The notes beneath the pieces were generated by a model, which ran no database searches, had not been told where the DNA came from, and saw only the letters and a program-made list of their open reading frames with translations. A program made the translations under genes and the position numbers. A stretch of 6,689 nucleotides of DNA from Deltaproteobacteria bacterium. GTDB taxonomy: Bacteria; Desulfobacterota; Syntrophia; Syntrophales; UBA2210. Shown piece by piece: positions 5,090 through 6,689 of this stretch; positions within the stretch are counted from its first letter, which is position 1; the number at the start of each line of letters is the position of its first letter. The DNA lies in assembly GCA_019314085.1 (NCBI GenBank), contig JAFCZZ010000088.1:1-6689 (forward strand), written 5' to 3'.

Positions 5090-5343
5090 AAAAATTAATC
5101 ACCACATTGATCGTCATCATCACCGTCGCGGCGCCGGCATTGCTTCATCCGCTGCCGGAGATACGCGTCCCCTGCACCATCGGCGAGGTCGTGGAGGACC
5201 CGCTCTATATCCAATACTGGGAGGCGAGGCTCTACCACGGCGCGTACACCGCGTGGGAGGCACACGGGACACTGTGGTTCCGGCGTGACGGAAAGGTGAT
5301 CGAATACAAGGCAAGAAAAAAAGAAAAAAGGAGGACATTATGA
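5086..5343 (+). CDS. Small exported or membrane-anchored protein
   Basis: An 85-residue protein with a typical N-terminal export signal or anchor: positive MKK, then a hydrophobic run (about residues 4-20, LITTLIVIITVAAPALL), then a polar region. There is no lipobox Cys after the hydrophobic run, and the only Cys is C30. The mature part is aromatic-rich (YIQYWEARLYHGAYTAWEAHGTLWF), and the C-terminus is very basic (KARKKEKRRTL). If the segment stays in the membrane, the protein would be a single-pass inner-membrane protein with a short periplasmic domain. No ribosome-binding site is evident, so expression probably depends on coupling to the upstream gene (ATGA overlap at 5086-5089). Its own stop overlaps the next gene by 4 nt. 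Superinfection exclusion would suit a small membrane protein in this operon, but that is speculation. Confidence 0.65.
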   Translation: MKKLITTLIVIITVAAPALLHPLPEIRVPCTIGEVVEDPLYIQYWEARLYHGAYTAWEAHGTLWFRRDGKVIEYKARKKEKRRTL

Positions 5344-6008
5344 AAGAAATTGATCTCGGCATATACGACGGTAAGCACGACGAGACGTTGACGCTGGTGG
5401 AGAGAGGAGCCTTGGAGATATTGGAAGGGCGCGGAAAGGGCGCGGAGGCGGCGATCTCCGCCCGTGAATTCGCGGAGGAGCTGGGCCTTGGACACGAGGA
5501 CAGATTTGGGACCTATCTCCCTGACAGAGAGCAGAAGAAACGCGACATCCGCAGGCTCGTCAATCACCTCATCATGACACACGGGATCCCCATAATCTGT
5601 CAGGCGGGATCCGGCGGCGGATATTACATCGCCGGCTGCGAGGCAGAGGTGACAAGATTCTATACGACATTTCACCGGCGCGCCATGACAGGTCTCGTAA
5701 AGGCGTCTCGTGGGAAGAAATCCGCGTTTGTTGACATCGCGACACAACTTGTCCTGGGCTTCGATTCGCCGGAGACGAAGGAGGCCGTCGAGCGCCTGCA
5801 ACTCACCCCCGACAGCGATTCCGTGCCCGCCTGGGTGTCGATGGTCACACAATTTCTCGACCGGCTGTCCGGCAACCCGGAGAAATATGCCGCGGAGATC
5901 CGGCACATCCAGCAACAGTACGGCGACATATTCGTCCCGGCTGAAAAGGTCCGCATGCTTCGGGAGAAAACCGCTGAATTTCAGCAGCTGCTGAGGGAGA
6001 TCGCGTAA
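5340..6008 (+). CDS. Winged-helix DNA-binding protein, phage early region
   Basis: A 222-residue protein with an N-terminal winged-helix domain (about 15-100). ISAREFAEELGL is the helix-turn part, RDIRRLVNHLIMTHG the recognition helix, and IPIICQAGSGGGYYIAG (83-99) the beta wing with its glycine turn, as in HTH_11-type regulators. A helical region (about 100-180) containing RRAMTGLVKASRGKK follows. The C-terminal helix (about 180-222, Glu/Gln-rich) could form a coiled coil for dimerisation. A role as transcriptional regulator or replication helper is inferred from fold and position just before gemA. The start has AGGAGG at about 5328-5333 and overlaps the upstream stop (ATGA). The stop TAA shares one base with the gemA start (TAATG). 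Confidence 0.75.
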   Translation: MKEIDLGIYDGKHDETLTLVERGALEILEGRGKGAEAAISAREFAEELGLGHEDRFGTYLPDREQKKRDIRRLVNHLIMTHGIPIICQAGSGGGYYIAGCEAEVTRFYTTFHRRAMTGLVKASRGKKSAFVDIATQLVLGFDSPETKEAVERLQLTPDSDSVPAWVSMVTQFLDRLSGNPEKYAAEIRHIQQQYGDIFVPAEKVRMLREKTAEFQQLLREIA

Positions 6009-6598
6009 TGCCGATCACCGCGAAACAAAAATCCCTGCTTCACGTGGCGAAGGCGCGGCTCGGCCTCGACGACGAGACATACCGGCAGATACTGCACAGC
6101 AACGCGGGTGTCCGGTCGGCGGCGGACAACCGCCTGACGCTGTCCGGATTCCGCCGCGTCATGGACCATCTGACCGAAAAGGGATTTAAAAAAACGCCCG
6201 GCACAGCCGATCACACCGGCTACACACAGCGCCTGGCAAAATGGAAAAAGGCTGTGGGCTACCGGCCGGACATGGCCACGCCGGAGCAACTGGCCAAACT
6301 GGAGACCGACTGGGATTTTATGAAATGGTACTGGGCGCCCGACGGATTCGGGAATTATACGCTGAGCCTCCGTGGATTCATCCGGAAATGCGCCCGCGTG
6401 GGAGACCTGAGATTCATGACATTCGGCCAGGCCCACAAAACGATCGAGGCGATGAAAAGCATTAAAGGGAGAGGTCAGGGGCCAGAGGGGACTGTCCCGG
6501 AATTTTCCGCGGAAAAACCCGGGACTGTCCCCGGTGAAACCAGAGAGAAACGGCATTTTTTACCAAACACTCAGAGAAAAAAACATGAAAAAACGTGA
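6008..6598 (+). CDS. gemA: GemA / DUF1018 regulatory protein with repeat-encoded tail
   Basis: A homologue of the Mu early protein GemA, which in Mu alters host gene expression and DNA supercoiling. The family block is clear from the N-terminus: MPITAKQKSLLHVAKARLGLDDETYRQIL, then DNRLTLSGFRRVMDHLTEKGF. The second block (about 85-150) contains MATPEQLAKLETDWDFM and the FIRKCARVGDLRFMTFGQAHKTIEAMK helix pair. The family normally ends near residue 152-158. Here a 38-residue extension follows, of which GTVPEFSAEKPGTVPG (161-176) is encoded by a palindromic repeat and the rest is a basic, Lys/Arg-rich tail. The start is the TAATG junction with the upstream gene, with GAGGGAG about eleven bases before it. 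The extension is probably a neutral result of repeat insertion at the 3' end. Function of the core should be intact. Confidence 0.9.
   Translation: MPITAKQKSLLHVAKARLGLDDETYRQILHSNAGVRSAADNRLTLSGFRRVMDHLTEKGFKKTPGTADHTGYTQRLAKWKKAVGYRPDMATPEQLAKLETDWDFMKWYWAPDGFGNYTLSLRGFIRKCARVGDLRFMTFGQAHKTIEAMKSIKGRGQGPEGTVPEFSAEKPGTVPGETREKRHFLPNTQRKKHEKT
6487..6532 (+). repeat. GGGACTGTCCC palindromic repeat unit, copy 2 (REP/BIME-like)
   Basis: Same architecture and orientation as the unit at 4106-4151: GGGACTGTCCC at 6488-6498 and at 6521-6531, with a 22-base spacer holding the perfect 14-base palindrome TTTTCCGCGGAAAA (6503-6516). It differs from copy 1 by one spacer base and a few substitutions. It lies inside the 3' end of gemA, and its second half is read in the same frame as copy 1, giving EFSA-x-KPGTVPG in both proteins. 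Confidence 0.85.
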
Positions 6599-6689
6599 CC
6601 GACGCAGGCGCAGGAAAAGCAGAGTAAGGGGACTGTCCCCGATAGCATCCCATCTGGGGCGCCGGGCTGTCGGACATGATCAGGGAGGA
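6585..6689 (+). CDS. Possible short basic protein, partial at window edge
   Basis: An ATG at 6585 overlaps the last 14 bases of gemA and opens a frame that stays open for 35 codons to the window end. It begins MKKRDRRRRRKSRVRG and is extremely Arg/Lys-rich. The ribosome-binding site is weak (GAGAAAA). Part of the frame (GLSP) is the half palindrome at 6628-6640. GGGAGGA at 6683-6689 looks like a ribosome-binding site for a gene just beyond the edge, so this frame may be only leader or spacer. In Mu-like phages a Mor-type activator would be a plausible next gene, but nothing in the window shows it. Confidence 0.25.
   Translation, partial: MKKRDRRRRRKSRVRGLSPIASHLGRRAVGHDQGG
6628..6640 (+). 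repeat. Half unit of the GGGACTGTCCC repeat, copy 3
   Basis: GGGGACTGTCCCC, a perfect palindrome around a central T and identical to the core 11-mer of the two full units plus one flanking base each side. It stands alone, without the TTTTCC/GGAAAA spacer hairpin, about 95 bases after copy 2. It may be a solo half left by deletion or a separately inserted single palindrome. Confidence 0.75.

Noticed and set aside
5232..5915. Open frame of 227 codons on the - strand
   Set aside because: It runs opposite two coupled + strand genes whose starts and stops interlock. No ribosome-binding site or protein motif was seen.
6487..6560. Rho-independent terminator made of the palindromic unit and the following T-run
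   Set aside because: The T-run (around 6556-6561) is more than 20 bases from the hairpin and inside gemA. The same unit at 4106-4151 has no T-run, so termination is not supported.
1..6689. CRISPR array, tRNA or rRNA gene, phage attachment end
   Set aside because: No spaced repeat array, cloverleaf or rRNA-like sequence was seen. The DNA is almost fully occupied by + strand coding frames, and Mu-type end repeats would lie outside this early region.

Overview
The window is the early (transposition and replication) region of a Mu-like transposable phage, probably an integrated prophage. The anchors are a DDE transposase of the MuA family at the left edge, a MuB-type AAA+ target-selection ATPase about 0.7 kb downstream, and a GemA/DUF1018 protein near the right edge. 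The order A, B, gemA is that of Mu-like phages. Every supported gene lies on the + strand. Most junctions are stop/start overlaps of 1 or 4 nt (ATGA or TAATG), so this reads as one translationally coupled operon whose promoter lies upstream of the window.

The host cannot be named from the sequence. The core genes are moderately GC-rich. The window carries short palindromic repeats built on GGGACTGTCCC and period-7 tandem tracts of the GGGGTC/GGAGACC type. From memory, such repeats are common in Desulfobacterota ('deltaproteobacteria', e.g. Syntrophales or Geobacter relatives), so a host of that kind is my best inference.

Layout. 2-1798: transposase, with heptamer tracts in the DNA encoding both ends. 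1795-2259: nucleoside 2-deoxyribosyltransferase-like enzyme. 2261-2458: orphan 65-aa protein, bracketed by an exact 16-bp duplicated ribosome-binding sequence. 2480-3193: MuB-like ATPase without the usual N-terminal domain. 3190-3567: small papain/C39-like putative thiol hydrolase. 3567-4175: protein with two apparent helix-turn-helix domains and a repeat-encoded C-terminal tail. 4172-4345: small gene interrupted by an in-frame TGA. 4327-4578: Cys-rich, probably metal-binding protein. 4580-5089: zinc-ribbon protein of unknown function. 5086-5343: small membrane or exported protein. 5340-6008: winged-helix protein. 6008-6598: GemA, also with a repeat-encoded tail. 6585-6689: doubtful short ORF running off the edge.

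How the genes fit together: A and B catalyse and target transposition. GemA and the helix-turn-helix proteins probably adjust host or phage DNA transactions and transcription. The genes at 1795-2458 and 3190-3567 look more AT-rich than A, B and the later genes and flank B, so they look like acquired accessory cargo. The Mu gene between B and gemA that I would most expect, the DNA-end-protecting Gam protein, is not recognisable here. The least explained signals are the palindromic repeats translated into protein tails, the TGA-broken but otherwise intact small gene, and the repeat-bounded 65-aa gene.
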